A DNA stretch of 64,000 nt, taken from NCBI GenBank assembly GCA_910580235.1, contig CAJTVU010000001.1, positions 1-64,000 on the forward strand, in the 5' to 3' direction. The stretch is from an uncultured Dorea sp. (GTDB taxonomy: Bacteria > Bacillota > Clostridia > Lachnospirales > Lachnospiraceae). Both the position numbers and the translations under genes were made by a program. Position 1 is the first letter of the stretch. Each line of letters opens with the position of its first letter. Below the pieces are notes generated by a model. The model made no database searches. It was given only the letters and a program-made list of their open reading frames with translations, and was not told the origin of the DNA. This document shows, piece by piece, positions 25,103-33,783 of this stretch.

Positions 25103-25759
25103 ATGGCGAGGATTATAGATTACAGCTTCTTGTTCCAGGGCCTTGCTGGGAGATCAAGGACGAATCTGATCGGCAGTTTTCGGCTTTCTCAGCTGAACAG
25201 CCGCTCCGTGCAGACGCAGCTGAAAGCGGCAGGGATCGATACGAGCAGCAACCAGTATAAAGCCGTAATGAAAGAAATGATGAAGCACGGGAACGGCGCA
25301 ATGTTTACGAACCCCCAGGCAATTAAGAACCTGATGAAAAATTATGATAAAGATGGGGATTACATTTGTCCTACTAACGGTCTGGCGGGCCTTTTGCTGA
25401 CGGAGGAAAATGCCAGCAGCCGCAAACGTATCATTTCTATTCCTGAGAGCAGCAAGGACGAGATGTTCGAACTGACGAAGAGGGAATTCCTGCGGGAGAA
25501 CGGGATCCATAATGGAGATACGACAAAGCGTTCCGACGTATATACAAATCTGTATCGAAAGATGCCTAAAAAAGACCGTCTGGCAGCTGGATATACTATG
25601 GAGCAGTATGAGCGCCAGTATAACAGGGCATTTTATGATGCTGCAAAGAAAGCCGATCCTAACTGGGAGATTGGGAGGCCTATCCCGCCAGGAGCGCTGG
25701 ACGGCCTTACGAGAGAGTCTGTTGAGAGCGCCTATAAATCAATAAATATGAAGGCGTAA
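25103..25759 (+). CDS. Conserved hypothetical protein
   Basis: A 218-residue soluble protein without signal peptide or membrane segment. The start MARIIDYSFLFQGLAG has a GGAGGG site upstream. The segment NYDKDGDYICPTNG (about 80-93) resembles a degenerate EF-hand-type loop, but the glycine and glutamate expected are missing. The C-terminal half is basic and helical (KMPKKDRLAAGYTMEQYERQYNRAFYDAAKKADP). I do not recognise a named family. It stands alone between two terminators, so it is a monocistronic unit. Confidence 0.75.
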   Translation: MARIIDYSFLFQGLAGRSRTNLIGSFRLSQLNSRSVQTQLKAAGIDTSSNQYKAVMKEMMKHGNGAMFTNPQAIKNLMKNYDKDGDYICPTNGLAGLLLTEENASSRKRIISIPESSKDEMFELTKREFLRENGIHNGDTTKRSDVYTNLYRKMPKKDRLAAGYTMEQYERQYNRAFYDAAKKADPNWEIGRPIPPGALDGLTRESVESAYKSINMKA

Positions 25760-25780
25760 TGCTTATATTCCATAGCAAGA

Positions 25781-25822
25781 ATAAGGCCGGGAACCTGCTT
25801 TTAGATTCCCGGCCTTATCATC
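25781..25822 (+). terminator. Terminator after the hypothetical gene
   Basis: ATAAGGCCGGGAA (25781-25793) pairs with TTCCCGGCCTTAT (25806-25818). The stem is perfect; only a short T-rich tail follows. Confidence 0.75.
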
Positions 25823-25973
25823 TGTCCTTCCAGAAGTGATAAAAGGATGAGAAGAGATTATTGGATTTCTGTGCTTGAACTTATCTCATAAAATGTTTAT
25901 AATATCATATTAGGGTCAAAAGGTCATGCGTTTCATGCGAGTATACAAGACAGCCGAAGACAGAGAGGGAATT

Positions 25974-27839
25974 ATGAGAAGACTAGCTCTAAGTGATGAT
26001 ATATTATTGAAGATAGAAAAGCCTGCGCGCTACATCGGAGGCGAGATAAACAGTGTTATGAAAGACCCGGAAAGCATCGATATCCGATTTGCCATGTGCT
26101 TTCCGGACGTATATGAGATCGGCATGTCCCACCTGGGCATCCAGATCCTGTACGATCTGTTCAACCGCAGGGAAGATACATGGTGCGAGCGCGTCTATTC
26201 GCCATGGATTGATCTGGATCGGGTTATGCGGGAGCAGAAGATCCCGCTTTTCGCGCTGGAGTCACAAGATCCGATCAGAGACTTTGACTTCCTCGGGATT
26301 ACGATACAATATGAGATGTGCTATACGAACATCTTGCAGATATTAGATCTGAGCGGCATTCCTCTGAAGGCGGCAGAGCGGGGAGAGGATGTCCCTATCG
26401 TCATTGGCGGAGGCCCTTGCGCTTATAATCCGGAGCCGCTGGCACAATTTTTCGACCTCTTCTACATTGGGGAGGGGGAGACTGTGTATGATGAGCTGAT
26501 GGATCTTTATAAAGAGAATAAAAAAAATAGTGGTTCTAGAAAAGACTACCTTGAAAAAGCGGCAGAAATTGAAGGCATCTACGTCCCGGCATTTTATAAT
26601 GCGTCCTATCACGAAGACGGGACGATCGCCTCTTTTACACCAAACAATCCTCATGCGAAAAGAGTGATACGCAAGCAGATGGCAACGGATATGGCAGGCT
26701 TGACATACCCGGAGGCTCCTGTCGTGCCTTTTATCAAGGTGACGCAGGATCGATGCGTTCTGGAGGTGATGCGGGGCTGCACCCGGGGGTGCCGTTTCTG
26801 TCAGGCGGGCATGATCTATCGGCCTACAAGAGAGCGGGATATTGATACATTAAAAGATTATGCGTACAAAATGCTGAAGAACACAGGGCATGAGGAGATC
26901 TCCCTTAGCTCTCTTAGCTCCAGCGACTATAGCGGCTTAAAAGAGCTGGTGCTTTTTCTTATTGAAGAATTCAAGGGCAAGGGGATCAATATCTCCCTTC
27001 CTTCGCTTCGGATCGACGCTTTTTCCCTCGATGTGATGGAGAAGGTGCAGGATATACGGAAAAGCAGCCTCACATTCGCGCCGGAAGCCGGCTCCCAGCG
27101 TATGCGGAATGTGATCAACAAGGGGCTTACAGAAGAAGAGATCTTAAAAGGCGCAGGGCAGGCGTTCGAGGGAGGATGGAATAAGGTGAAGCTCTATTTC
27201 ATGCTGGGACTTCCTACCGAGACAGAAGAAGATATGAAAGCCATCCCTGAGCTGGCGGAGAAAATCGCCAGGCGCTATTATGAGATCCCGAAAGATAAGC
27301 GGAACGGCAAATGCCAGATTACCGCCAGCACTTCTTTCTTTATCCCGAAGCCGTTCACGCCGTTCCAATGGGCGCCCATGTTCCCCTACGAGGAGTATGT
27401 GTCCCGTGCAATGACAGTAAAGCGCGCGTTCCGGGAGCAGCTGAACCAAAAAAGCATGAAATATAACTGGCACGACGCGGAAGTGACTGTTCTAGAGGGA
27501 GCCCTCGCAAGAGGCGACCGGCGCGCCGCCGCCGTAATCCTTGCAGCCTATGAGGATGGATGCCTCTACGATTCCTGGAGCGATTACTTTAATTATGAGA
27601 AGTGGCGAAAAGCGTTCGAGCGGGCGGAAGTGGATATGGACTTCTACATTTTGCGGGAGCGTTCCTTAACAGAACTACTCCCATGGGACTTTATTGACAT
27701 CGGCGTGACGAAAGATTTCTTAAAAAGAGAGTGGGAGCGGGCTGTTGCGGGCGAAGTGACGCCAAGCTGCCGCGAGAGATGCTCTGGCTGCGGCGCGGCT
27801 GTCTGGAAAGGGGGAGTCTGTATTGAAAGCAAGAATTAA
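25974..27839 (+). CDS. TIGR03960-type radical SAM protein
   Basis: A 621-residue radical SAM enzyme. The N-terminal region resembles a B12-binding fold (FPDVYEIGMSHLGIQILYDL). The radical SAM cluster is CTRGCRFCQAGM, followed by SLSSSDY and TFAPEAGSQRMRNVINKG. A C-terminal cysteine pair (CRERCSGCG) may hold another metal. Start ATG 25974 (MRRLALSDDILL) fits family N-termini; an ATG at 25926 is possible. It overlaps the DUF2344 gene by 17 bp, its usual partner. The reaction is unestablished; a role in RNA or cofactor modification is often guessed. Confidence 0.9.
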   Translation: MRRLALSDDILLKIEKPARYIGGEINSVMKDPESIDIRFAMCFPDVYEIGMSHLGIQILYDLFNRREDTWCERVYSPWIDLDRVMREQKIPLFALESQDPIRDFDFLGITIQYEMCYTNILQILDLSGIPLKAAERGEDVPIVIGGGPCAYNPEPLAQFFDLFYIGEGETVYDELMDLYKENKKNSGSRKDYLEKAAEIEGIYVPAFYNASYHEDGTIASFTPNNPHAKRVIRKQMATDMAGLTYPEAPVVPFIKVTQDRCVLEVMRGCTRGCRFCQAGMIYRPTRERDIDTLKDYAYKMLKNTGHEEISLSSLSSSDYSGLKELVLFLIEEFKGKGINISLPSLRIDAFSLDVMEKVQDIRKSSLTFAPEAGSQRMRNVINKGLTEEEILKGAGQAFEGGWNKVKLYFMLGLPTETEEDMKAIPELAEKIARRYYEIPKDKRNGKCQITASTSFFIPKPFTPFQWAPMFPYEEYVSRAMTVKRAFREQLNQKSMKYNWHDAEVTVLEGALARGDRRAAAVILAAYEDGCLYDSWSDYFNYEKWRKAFERAEVDMDFYILRERSLTELLPWDFIDIGVTKDFLKREWERAVAGEVTPSCRERCSGCGAAVWKGGVCIESKN

Positions 27840-28563
27840 ATTCCGAAAATACGGCGCTATGAAATTCATCGGGCATTTGGATGTAATGCGTTTTTTCCAG
27901 AAGGCTATGCGGCGGGCAGAGATACCGATCGCGTTTACAGAAGGGTACAGCCCTCATATGATCATGTCCTTTGCCCAGCCTCTCGGAGTCGGTCTGACAA
28001 GCGACGGGGAATATTTTGATATAGAATTGAAAGAAGCGGTCATTTCCGATGAGGCTGTAAAGCGGTTGAATGCAGTGATGGCCGAGGGCATCGACATCGT
28101 GAGCTTCGTGTCGATCCCAGATGACAGGAAATGCAGCGGCATGTCTATTGTGGCCGCCGCGGAATATGAAGCAAGCTTTGTGGAGCCTCCGAAGAGCCCG
28201 GAGGCGATGAAGGCGCTCCCACCAGGCTTCGGGAAAGCGATTGAAGGATTCCTGGGCAGAGAGCAGATACTGGTTGTGAAGAAAACGAAAAAGAGTGAGC
28301 GGGAGATTGATATAAGGCCGCTTATCTACAAGATGGAGGCGGACGAAGGGACGCAGAAGATCCGCCTGCTGCTTGCGGCGGGAAGCGAAGAGAACTTAAA
28401 GCCGGATCTTGTTATGGGAACGTTTTTAGAGTTTGCCGGGCTGGGCGCGGCAGAGACTCCGATACATTATCACAGGGTGGAGCTGTATGCCAGACGCCCG
28501 GAATATAAGGGGACGGGCAAAGCGCCGTTCATTTCCCTGGAAGGGCTTGGAGAGCCTTTATGA
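27823..28563 (+). CDS. TIGR03936/DUF2344 radical-SAM-associated protein
   Basis: A 246-residue partner of the preceding radical SAM enzyme; in some bacteria the two are fused. Conserved KFRKYGAMKFIGHLDVMRFFQKAMRRA and GYSPHMIMSFAQPLGVGLTS are present. The start is a TTG at 27823 with GGGGGAG upstream, inside the previous gene. ybaK begins at its stop (ATGA overlap). Function unknown beyond the association. Confidence 0.9.
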   Translation: MKARIKFRKYGAMKFIGHLDVMRFFQKAMRRAEIPIAFTEGYSPHMIMSFAQPLGVGLTSDGEYFDIELKEAVISDEAVKRLNAVMAEGIDIVSFVSIPDDRKCSGMSIVAAAEYEASFVEPPKSPEAMKALPPGFGKAIEGFLGREQILVVKKTKKSEREIDIRPLIYKMEADEGTQKIRLLLAAGSEENLKPDLVMGTFLEFAGLGAAETPIHYHRVELYARRPEYKGTGKAPFISLEGLGEPL

Positions 28564-29069
28564 GTAAGAAAGAACTGAAGACCAATGCTATGCGGATCCT
28601 GGACCGCATGAAGATCTCTTATAAATATGAAGAATATGAGTGCAAGGACTTTACGGATGGCATACAAGTGGCGGATCGGCTTGGATATAAGCATGAATAT
28701 GTATATAAGACTCTCGTGGCTATAGGCAAAAGCGGCAGGCATTATGTATTCGTGATCCCTGTGAGGGAGGAGATCGACTTTAAGAAGGCGGCAAGAGCCG
28801 TGGGGGAGAAGTCTTTGGAGATGCTCCCGTTAAAAGATCTTACAAAAGTAACGGGATATGTCCGTGGAGGCTGCACTGCGATCGGGATGAAGAAATCTTT
28901 TCCTACAGTCATCCAGGAAGATGCCAGAGACATTCCTCGGATACATATAAGCGGCGGGAGATTAGGGATGCAGCTCACCTTGCTGCCGGAAGATCTGGCA
29001 AAAGCGGCCGGCGCGTCCTTCGCGGACGTGATTTCCCGTTGCAGAGCGGGCGAAAATACGATAAGATAG
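28560..29069 (+). CDS. ybaK: Cys-tRNA(Pro)/Cys-tRNA(Cys) deacylase YbaK
   Basis: A 169-residue YbaK/EbsC-type editing enzyme that hydrolyses mischarged Cys-tRNA(Pro). The fold shows LGYKHEYVYKTLVAIGKSG, the family lysine region and GYVRGGCTAIGMKK, with the C-terminal ISGGRLGMQLTLLPEDL. The length is normal. Its start overlaps the DUF2344 stop, indicating translational coupling. Confidence 0.93.
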   Translation: MSKKELKTNAMRILDRMKISYKYEEYECKDFTDGIQVADRLGYKHEYVYKTLVAIGKSGRHYVFVIPVREEIDFKKAARAVGEKSLEMLPLKDLTKVTGYVRGGCTAIGMKKSFPTVIQEDARDIPRIHISGGRLGMQLTLLPEDLAKAAGASFADVISRCRAGENTIR

Positions 29070-29106
29070 TAAAAGGCAAAAGACAGTTTGAGGAAGGACA
29101 GTTAAG

Positions 29107-30471
29107 ATGAAAAAAGTCGTGAAATTTGGCGGGAGCTCTCTCGCCAGCGCAGAGCAGTTCGAGAAAGCCGGAAGGATCATTCGAAAGGAAGCTGAAAGAA
29201 GATATATAATCCCTTCCGCTCCGGGAAAACGTTACAAGGACGACACGAAGGTGACCGATATGCTCTACAGCTGCTACAGACAGGCCGTCCGGGAAAATTA
29301 TATGGAAGAAGATACAGAGGATGCGGAGGCTTCAGGCGAGCAGAGCTTCTCGGCGCTTTTAGGGGCCATTAAAGAGCGTTATGATCGTATCATCGAAGGT
29401 TTAGGGCTTTCCCTGTCCTTAGAAGATGAGTTTAAGAAGATACGGGAAAATTTTTATAGAAAAGCCGGACGGGACTATGCGGCTTCCCGTGGGGAATATT
29501 TGAACGGCCTTATTATGGCGGCGTATTTGAAGTGTGAGTTTATTGATGCGGCCGACGTTATCTTTTTTGACGAAGAAGGCAATTTTGACGCCGGGAAGAC
29601 CGACGAGACGCTCGGAAAGAGGCTGGAGGGCATAGAGCGGGCGGTAATCCCGGGCTTCTACGGCTCCGCCCCCGACGGGAGGATCGTGACATTTTCAAGA
29701 GGCGGTTCTGACATTACAGGCTCGATCGTGGCGAAAGCCGTCCATGCAGATCTGTACGAGAACTGGACGGACGTTTCTGGGTTCCTTGTAACAGACCCGC
29801 ACGTAGTAAAGAATCCGAAAGTGATAGACGTAATCACGTACCGGGAGCTAAGAGAGCTGTCCTACATGGGGGCCACCGTCCTTCACGAAGATGCGATCTT
29901 CCCTGTGCGGGGAGAAGGGATCCCTATTAATATCCGCAATACGAATTCGCCTGAGAGCAAGGGGACGCTCATCGTGGAAGCGACCTGCCAGAAGCCTCGG
30001 TTCATCATCACAGGCGTCGCAGGAAAGAAGGATTTTGCATCCATCACTGTAGAAAAGGCTATGATGAACTCAGAAGTAGGATTCTGTAAGCGCGTGCTGG
30101 AAGTGTTCGAGGAGAACAATATTTCTATCGAGCATATGCCTTCCGGTATTGATACTATGACGATCTTCGTCCACCAGGATGAGTTCCAGGAGAAGGAGCA
30201 GAAAGTGATCGCAGGCATCCACCGTGCGGTTGCGCCGGATTTCCTTGAGCTGGAGTCGGATCTGGCTCTGATCGCGGTAGTAGGGCGCGGCATGAAGGCG
30301 ACGCGAGGGACTTCGGGACGGATCTTTTCAGCCCTCGCCCATGCAAATGTAAATGTGAAGATGATCGACCAGGGCTCCAGTGAGCTCAATATTATCATCG
30401 GTGTCCGAAATCATGATTTTGAGGCGGCTGTACAGGCCATCTATGATATATTTGTAAAGACACAGGTATAG
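29107..30471 (+). CDS. Aspartate kinase
   Basis: A 454-residue enzyme that phosphorylates L-aspartate, the first step to lysine, methionine and threonine. The N-terminal VVKFGGSSLASAEQF is the nucleotide-binding signature. SRGGSDITGSIVAKAVHADL, LVTDPHVV and SYMGATVLHEDAIFPVRGEGIPINIRN are family blocks. Two C-terminal ACT domains (about 300-454) suggest allosteric feedback by amino acids. This long form with an IIPSAPGKRYKDDTKVTDML insert is typical of clostridia. The RBS is AGGAAGG. Confidence 0.94.
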   Translation: MKKVVKFGGSSLASAEQFEKAGRIIRKEAERRYIIPSAPGKRYKDDTKVTDMLYSCYRQAVRENYMEEDTEDAEASGEQSFSALLGAIKERYDRIIEGLGLSLSLEDEFKKIRENFYRKAGRDYAASRGEYLNGLIMAAYLKCEFIDAADVIFFDEEGNFDAGKTDETLGKRLEGIERAVIPGFYGSAPDGRIVTFSRGGSDITGSIVAKAVHADLYENWTDVSGFLVTDPHVVKNPKVIDVITYRELRELSYMGATVLHEDAIFPVRGEGIPINIRNTNSPESKGTLIVEATCQKPRFIITGVAGKKDFASITVEKAMMNSEVGFCKRVLEVFEENNISIEHMPSGIDTMTIFVHQDEFQEKEQKVIAGIHRAVAPDFLELESDLALIAVVGRGMKATRGTSGRIFSALAHANVNVKMIDQGSSELNIIIGVRNHDFEAAVQAIYDIFVKTQV

Positions 30472-30486
30472 GAGGGTGTCAGACAG

Positions 30487-30909
30487 ATGAATATTTTGTT
30501 TTTCCTGAAGCCAAAGAGCGAATTGGCTTATATTTATGACTATCATACACTTCGGCAGGCATTGGAGATTATGGAGTACCACAAGTACTCCTCTGTCCCG
30601 ATCCTGAATAAAGAAGGAAAGTATGTCGGCTCTATCACAGAAGGCGACCTCCTGTGGGGGCTTAAGAAGCAGAATCTTCTGAACTTGAAGCATGCAGAGG
30701 ACATCAGTATCATGAAGATAGAGAGACGGCTCGCTTACAACTGTGTCCGGGCGGACTCGGACATGGAAGATCTGATAGAAAAAGCAAAAGAGCAGAATTT
30801 TGTTCCTGTGGTAGACGATCAGGAGCATTTTATCGGGATCATTACACGGAAAGACATTATTACATACTGTTATGACAGGATAAAGGAGTGTTGCAGGAAT
30901 GATCGTTGA
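30487..30909 (+). CDS. CBS-domain pair protein
   Basis: A 140-residue stand-alone Bateman module: two CBS domains, each ending in a strand-helix block (SVPILNKEGKYVGSITEGDLLW and VPVVDDQEHFIGIITRKDII). Such modules bind adenine nucleotides or S-adenosylmethionine and regulate partner proteins. It lies 15 bp after aspartate kinase and overlaps the amidohydrolase gene by 11 bp. The partner is unknown; control of aspartate kinase is a possibility only. Confidence 0.88.
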   Translation: MNILFFLKPKSELAYIYDYHTLRQALEIMEYHKYSSVPILNKEGKYVGSITEGDLLWGLKKQNLLNLKHAEDISIMKIERRLAYNCVRADSDMEDLIEKAKEQNFVPVVDDQEHFIGIITRKDIITYCYDRIKECCRNDR

Positions 30910-31687
30910 TTTTCATACACATATGTTCCCGGACAGGATCGCGTCAAGCACCATCCGCTTTCTGTCGGATGTGTGCGGGATCCGCGCTTATACGGACGGG
31001 ACATACGGGGGGCTTTTTAATTCTACAAAAGCGGCAGGGATAGACTTAAGCATTGCTCTCCCTGTAGTGACCAAGCCTTCGCAATATGGTGCGATCGCGC
31101 AGTTTGCCAGAGAATATCAGGAGGGGAATATCCTCTCTTTTGCAGGAGTCCATCCGGCAGATCCCAATGCCGGAAGCGCCCTCGTCAATCTGAGCAAGAT
31201 GGGGATTAAAGGGATCAAGCTCCACCCCGATTATCAGGATATGTATTTTAATGATATCCGTTATAAACGGATCCTTGCACGGGCATCAGAGCTTGGCCTG
31301 ATTACAGTCGTCCATTCAGGATTTGATCCAAAATGCCCGGATAATGTCCACTGTACGCCCCAGATGGCCGCGGAAGTCATTGACGAGGTGAGACCTTCCA
31401 ATCTTGTGCTGGCCCACATGGGAGGGAGCAGGATGTGGGATGACGTAGAAGAATATCTTGTTGGGAAGGACGTTTATTTTGACACAGGAGTCGTCCTTAA
31501 CAGAATGCCCCGGGAGCAGTTCCTGCGTATTGTAAAGGATCATGGAGCAGACCGTATCCTTTTCGCCACAGATTCTCCCTGGGCGGGGCAGAAAGAATAT
31601 ATCGATATTATGCGGGACATGCCCATTTCAGAAGAAGAGAGAGAAAAAATACTCGGAGGGAACGCGCAGAAGCTGCTGCAATTGTAA
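30899..31687 (+). CDS. Amidohydrolase 2-family metal-dependent hydrolase
   Basis: A 262-residue TIM-barrel hydrolase. Metal ligands are visible: DFHTHMF at the N-terminus, GIKLHPDYQ, a conserved VHSG, LAHMGGSRMWDD and the catalytic ATDSPWAG. It belongs to the TatD/ACMSD-like amidohydrolase group; the substrate cannot be told from sequence. The start overlaps the CBS protein gene, with AAGGAG upstream. Confidence 0.88.
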   Translation: MIVDFHTHMFPDRIASSTIRFLSDVCGIRAYTDGTYGGLFNSTKAAGIDLSIALPVVTKPSQYGAIAQFAREYQEGNILSFAGVHPADPNAGSALVNLSKMGIKGIKLHPDYQDMYFNDIRYKRILARASELGLITVVHSGFDPKCPDNVHCTPQMAAEVIDEVRPSNLVLAHMGGSRMWDDVEEYLVGKDVYFDTGVVLNRMPREQFLRIVKDHGADRILFATDSPWAGQKEYIDIMRDMPISEEEREKILGGNAQKLLQL

Positions 31688-31741
31688 TTGGGAGTATTTG
31701 CGATGGTATGTCGTCCTGGTTTCATGCATTGAGGTATAGTT

Positions 31742-32629
31742 ATGAAGAAATTCGCATGGCTCTTCGTCCTTGCAGCATCCGTGCTGTGGGGCGCGATGGG
31801 GATCGTAACAAGATATGTGGCGGGGATCGGGTTCCCTACAAGGCAGACTGCAGCGGTCCGTATCTGTTCGGCCGCGGCCTGCCTTGTCCTGTTCTTATTG
31901 CTTACAGACCGCGGGAAGCTGAAAATAGAGAAGAAAGACGTCAAATGGTTCCTTGGGACGGGCCTTGGAAGCCTTCTTATCAATAATCTGTGCTATGCAG
32001 AAGTCGTTCAGCGGGCGTCTCTGTCAGTGGCAGTGGTACTTCTCTATACAGCTCCTTTTTTCGTAATGATATTGTCTCTTTTGTTCTTTCATGAGAAGCT
32101 TACTTTACAGAAAGTGTGCGCTCTTTTTCTATCCTTTTCTGGGTGCGCCCTCGTCGTGGGGATCTCAGAAGGAAACGCGGGAGAAGAGCCTGTCATGACC
32201 CTCATCATTGGCCTGGTCACAGGGCTTGCCTATGGGCTGTACAGCATCTTCGGGAAAGTGCTGGTAGGGAAATACCATTCCCTTACAGTTACGACTTATA
32301 CTTTTATCATTGCAGCGGCCGCTACATTTATTATTAGCGAGCCTTTGTCTATGTTCCGCCTTATAGGGGAGAATATGGAGAAAATGCCTCTTGTAGTCAT
32401 CGGAAGCGTAGTTACGCTGGCGCTGCCGTATATTCTCTACTCTGTCGGGCTACAGTATATGGAGAGCAGCAGGGCTTCCATCATTGCTTCTTTTGAGGTC
32501 GTGGCTGCAAGTATGTTCGGAGTAGTACTATACAGGGAGACTATCGGCTTTTTCAACGCAGTCGGCATTGTCCTTGTAGTAAGCGCTCTGATCTTGCTGC
32601 AGGTGAAGCGCGGTGACGGAAATTCCTGA
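31742..32629 (+). CDS. EamA/DMT-family transporter
   Basis: A 295-residue transporter with about ten hydrophobic helices in two EamA halves (WLFVLAASVLWGAMGIVTRY, and the second half beginning at ITLIIGLVTGLAYG-like residues). The DMT family moves amino acids, sugars or other metabolites; the substrate is unknown. A GAGG site precedes the ATG. It is the last gene before the rplU promoter. Confidence 0.88.
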   Translation: MKKFAWLFVLAASVLWGAMGIVTRYVAGIGFPTRQTAAVRICSAAACLVLFLLLTDRGKLKIEKKDVKWFLGTGLGSLLINNLCYAEVVQRASLSVAVVLLYTAPFFVMILSLLFFHEKLTLQKVCALFLSFSGCALVVGISEGNAGEEPVMTLIIGLVTGLAYGLYSIFGKVLVGKYHSLTVTTYTFIIAAAATFIISEPLSMFRLIGENMEKMPLVVIGSVVTLALPYILYSVGLQYMESSRASIIASFEVVAASMFGVVLYRETIGFFNAVGIVLVVSALILLQVKRGDGNS

Positions 32630-32646
32630 AAACTTTTGCAAATACC

Positions 32647-32774
32647 TTGATTTTCCTTGTCTCATATGCTATCATATACCAGTATGCCGCACAATGAGGT
32701 TAAAGTTCTGCCCTTTTTCTTTTTATTAAGGACAGACACCGTAATTGGCGAGTAATGATAATAGGAGGTGCCAT
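32647..32774 (+). promoter_or_regulatory. rplU operon promoter and leader
   Basis: -35 TTGATT (32647-32652) and -10 TATCAT (32670-32675) with 17-bp spacing and an extended -10. The leader of about 95 nt to the L21 start could hold an L21-type autoregulatory RNA, known from Bacillus; I could not draw a convincing fold by eye. Confidence 0.65.
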
Positions 32775-33083
32775 ATGTACGCGATTATAGCAACAGGTGG
32801 TAAGCAGTACAAAGTATCCGAAGGCGATGTCATTAAAGTGGAAAAGCTTGGCGTGGAGGCCGGCGAGACTTATACATTTGACCAGGTGCTTGCAGTGAAC
32901 GGCGACGGGCTTAAGATCGGGAATCCGACCGTTGCGGGCGCGACCGTTGAGGCTTCAGTAGTTGAGAACGGCAAGGCCAGGAAGATTATTGTTTACAAGT
33001 ACAAGAGAAAGACCGGATACCACAAGAAGAACGGTCACAGACAGCAGTACACAGCGGTCAAGATTGAAAAGATCAACGCTTAG
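32775..33083 (+). CDS. rplU: 50S ribosomal protein L21
   Basis: A 102-residue L21, which binds 23S rRNA and contacts L20. The start MYAIIATGGKQYKVSEGD and the C-terminal YKYKRKTGYHKKNGHRQQYT are diagnostic. ATG 32775 with AGGAGGTG upstream; an upstream in-frame start at 32745 is not supported. First of the classic rplU-prp-rpmA set. Confidence 0.98.
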   Translation: MYAIIATGGKQYKVSEGDVIKVEKLGVEAGETYTFDQVLAVNGDGLKIGNPTVAGATVEASVVENGKARKIIVYKYKRKTGYHKKNGHRQQYTAVKIEKINA

Positions 33084-33098
33084 TATTGGGGAACGGCC

Positions 33099-33440
33099 AT
33101 GATTCATGCGGTTATCTGGCAGAATGAGAGAGAAGAGTGCGTAGGGTTCCAGATCGAAGGACATGCAGGATATAAGGAAGCGGGACAGGACATTGTATGC
33201 GCGGCGGTCTCTGTGCTGACGATCAATACGATCAATGCGATCGAACGGTATACAAAGGACGATCTCACCGTAATTTCCGACGAGGAGGCGGGACGGATCT
33301 CCTGTCGGCTTACAGGATCTCCTTCCTGCGGCACAGATCTTCTTTTCAAGGCTATGATCCTCGGGCTATCTGATATGGCCCGCGACGACAGCTATGCAAC
33401 ATACATTGATTTAATATTTAAGGAGGTGCAGCAGCCATGA
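33099..33440 (+). CDS. prp: Ribosomal-processing cysteine protease Prp
   Basis: A 113-residue cysteine protease that trims the N-terminal extension of L27. The catalytic His is in EGHAGY and the Cys in DIVCAAVSVL, the family's two signatures. It lies between L21 and L27, as usual, and overlaps the rpmA start by a few bases. Its substrate site is visible in the next gene. Confidence 0.96.
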   Translation: MIHAVIWQNEREECVGFQIEGHAGYKEAGQDIVCAAVSVLTINTINAIERYTKDDLTVISDEEAGRISCRLTGSPSCGTDLLFKAMILGLSDMARDDSYATYIDLIFKEVQQP

Positions 33441-33718
33441 TGAACTTAAACCTTCAGTTTTTTGCTCATAAAAAGGGAGTCGGCTCTACAAAGAACGGAA
33501 GAGACTCCGCTTCCAAGAGGCTTGGAGCGAAAAGAGCCGACGGACAGTTTGTAAAAGCCGGTAACATCCTTTACAGACAGCGCGGGACGAAGATCCACCC
33601 GGGCGTTAACGTAGGCCGCGGCGGCGACGACACATTGTTCGCGCTTGTTGACGGTATCGTACGGTTCGAGAGAAAAGGAAGAGATAAGAAACAGGTTTCT
33701 ATCTATCCGGTAGCTTAA
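33437..33718 (+). CDS. rpmA: 50S ribosomal protein L27 with cleavable N-terminus
   Basis: A 93-residue L27 that reaches the peptidyl-transferase centre with its N-terminus. It begins MMNLNLQFFAHKKG. The NLQFFA stretch is the Prp recognition site found in Firmicutes; cleavage after FFA exposes HKKGVGSTKNGRDS. Either of two adjacent ATGs (33437, 33440) can be the start, with AGGAGG 10 bp upstream. A hairpin follows before obg. Confidence 0.98.
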   Translation: MMNLNLQFFAHKKGVGSTKNGRDSASKRLGAKRADGQFVKAGNILYRQRGTKIHPGVNVGRGGDDTLFALVDGIVRFERKGRDKKQVSIYPVA

Positions 33719-33733
33719 TAAGAGTGGAGAAGA

Positions 33734-33763
33734 GGGTGCTGACAATTCGCAGCACCCCTTTTT
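33734..33763 (+). terminator. Terminator/attenuator between rpmA and obg
   Basis: GGGTGCTG (33734-33741) pairs with CAGCACCC (33750-33757), followed by CTTTTT. It lies 21 bp before the obg start, so it probably reduces rather than abolishes read-through. Confidence 0.8.
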
Positions 33764-33783
33764 GTAAAGAAGGAGTATTCTTT

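Noticed and set aside
33724..33783. N-terminal extension of Obg
   Set aside because: It would translate the attenuator hairpin. ATG 33784 has a good ribosome-binding site and a standard Obg start.
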